This document shows, piece by piece, positions 5,362 through 5,852 of a stretch of DNA of 5,852 nucleotides. Source of the DNA: Pseudomonadota bacterium (lineage in GTDB: Bacteria; Myxococcota; Myxococcia; Myxococcales; Myxococcaceae). The first letter of the stretch is position 1, and every line of letters starts with the position of its first letter. The translations under genes were made by a program, and so were the position numbers. The notes beneath the pieces are model-generated. The model had not been told where the DNA came from. It did not search any database and was given only the letters and a program-made list of their open reading frames with translations. The DNA lies in the NCBI GenBank assembly GCA_023424585.1, contig JAFADT010000389.1:1-5852 (forward strand). The letters run 5' to 3'.

Positions 5362-5852
5362 CTACCCTCCGAACGCCGCGAAGCGCGCCAGGCCCCGCCG
5401 CCAGACCCACATCGACACGACGCCCAGCCCCGCCACCCACGTCCACTGCGCCCCGAGCAGCGCCCACGCCTCCTTCGCCGGATGCGCCCCCGTCATCAGC
5501 TCCACCGGCAGGCCCATCTGGTAGCGGAACGGCAGCCACTCGATGAGCGTGCGCATGCCGGCGGGGAAGAACTCCACCGGGAACATGTACCCGGAGCAGA
5601 CGAAGAACAGCACCATGTAGACTTCCATCAGCTTCTGGCTGCTCTCCAGGAACAGGCTCAGCGTGCCCAGGAGCACGTTCAGGTAGAACGTGATGAGCCA
5701 CGCGCCCACGATGCCCAGCAGGAACAGGCCCCAGCCGCCTGGCGACGTGGGCACCGCCCGCCCGGCGCCCGCCGCCCACAGGCTGATGCCCATCACGGGC
5801 AGCACCACCACGACGCGCAGCGGGATGCCCGCCAGCACCTCCGTCGCGTACG
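5362..5852 (-). CDS. ABC-2 type transporter permease subunit, partial (N-terminus off the window)
   Basis: The last 162 residues of a second membrane subunit are present; the reading frame stays open to the window edge (Y-A-T-E-V-L-A-G-I-P at the visible front), and the GTG at 5838 is internal rather than a start. Hydrophobic segments lie at about 10-28, 39-62, 74-95 and 131-150. The blocks FYLNVLLGTLSLFLESSQ, VCSGYMFPVEFFPAGMR and EWLPFRYQMGLPVE are typical of the C-terminal half of ABC-2 exporter permeases, in which the pore helices follow a loop rich in Phe and Pro. It would pair with the permease encoded directly downstream to form the heterodimeric channel. The ATPase expected for the complex is not in the window and probably lies further upstream. 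The substrate is unknown. Confidence 0.85.
   Translation of the reverse strand, partial: YATEVLAGIPLRVVVVLPVMGISLWAAGAGRAVPTSPGGWGLFLLGIVGAWLITFYLNVLLGTLSLFLESSQKLMEVYMVLFFVCSGYMFPVEFFPAGMRTLIEWLPFRYQMGLPVELMTGAHPAKEAWALLGAQWTWVAGLGVVSMWVWRRGLARFAAFGG
5365..5370 (-). promoter_or_regulatory. Shine-Dalgarno site of the downstream permease, inside the upstream gene
   Basis: The minus strand reads GGAGGG immediately before the TAG of the upstream permease, so it encodes that protein's last two glycines. It sits 7 nt before the GTG at 5357. A ribosome terminating on the first gene would cover this site, the classic arrangement for translational coupling of two subunits needed in equal amounts. 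Confidence 0.7.

Noticed and set aside
4581..5546. A 321-codon open frame on the plus strand across both permease genes.
   Set aside because: The product is dominated by Arg, His, Gln, Pro and Glu, typical of antisense to membrane-protein codons, and it crosses the boundary between two well-supported genes.

Overview
The window is strongly GC-rich, with G or C at almost every third codon position. This produces long open shadows opposite every real gene. Two predicted lipoproteins, a very long kelch protein and a helix-hairpin-helix DNA-binding protein together suggest a delta-proteobacterial, probably myxobacterial (Myxococcus/Corallococcus-like), chromosome. That assignment rests on style and remembered resemblance, not on a database search. 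No RNA gene, insertion sequence, CRISPR array or phage gene is visible.

Layout, left to right: (1) a minus-strand gene (12-1130) for an unrecognised lipoprotein with four clustered cysteines and an acidic/proline-rich tail; (2) a divergent intergenic region (1131-1299) carrying a 9-bp inverted repeat; (3) a plus-strand gene (1300-2205) for a 301-residue protein that joins the DNA-binding helix-hairpin-helix front end of family X DNA polymerases to an unrelated C-terminal domain, with no polymerase or PHP nuclease domain; (4) a short convergent gap (2206-2260) with a perfect 10-bp stem that probably terminates transcription from both sides; (5) a minus-strand gene (2261-4435) for a 724-residue secreted kelch lipoprotein whose repeats add up to 14 blades if the two ends close on each other; (6) a 124-bp leader (4436-4559) rich in G/C homopolymers, with a GNRA-type hairpin; (7) two tightly coupled minus-strand genes (4560-5357, and 5362 to beyond the right edge) for the permease subunits of an ABC-2 type exporter, whose ATPase would be expected upstream, off the window.

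The two permeases clearly work together. The kelch gene lies on the same strand downstream of them but is separated by a structured leader, so it is probably its own transcription unit. The lipoprotein and the HhH gene show no evident functional tie to the rest. The points most worth a second look are the HhH fusion protein with its uncharacterised C-terminal domain, and the homopolymer-rich kelch leader, where slippage could alter expression.
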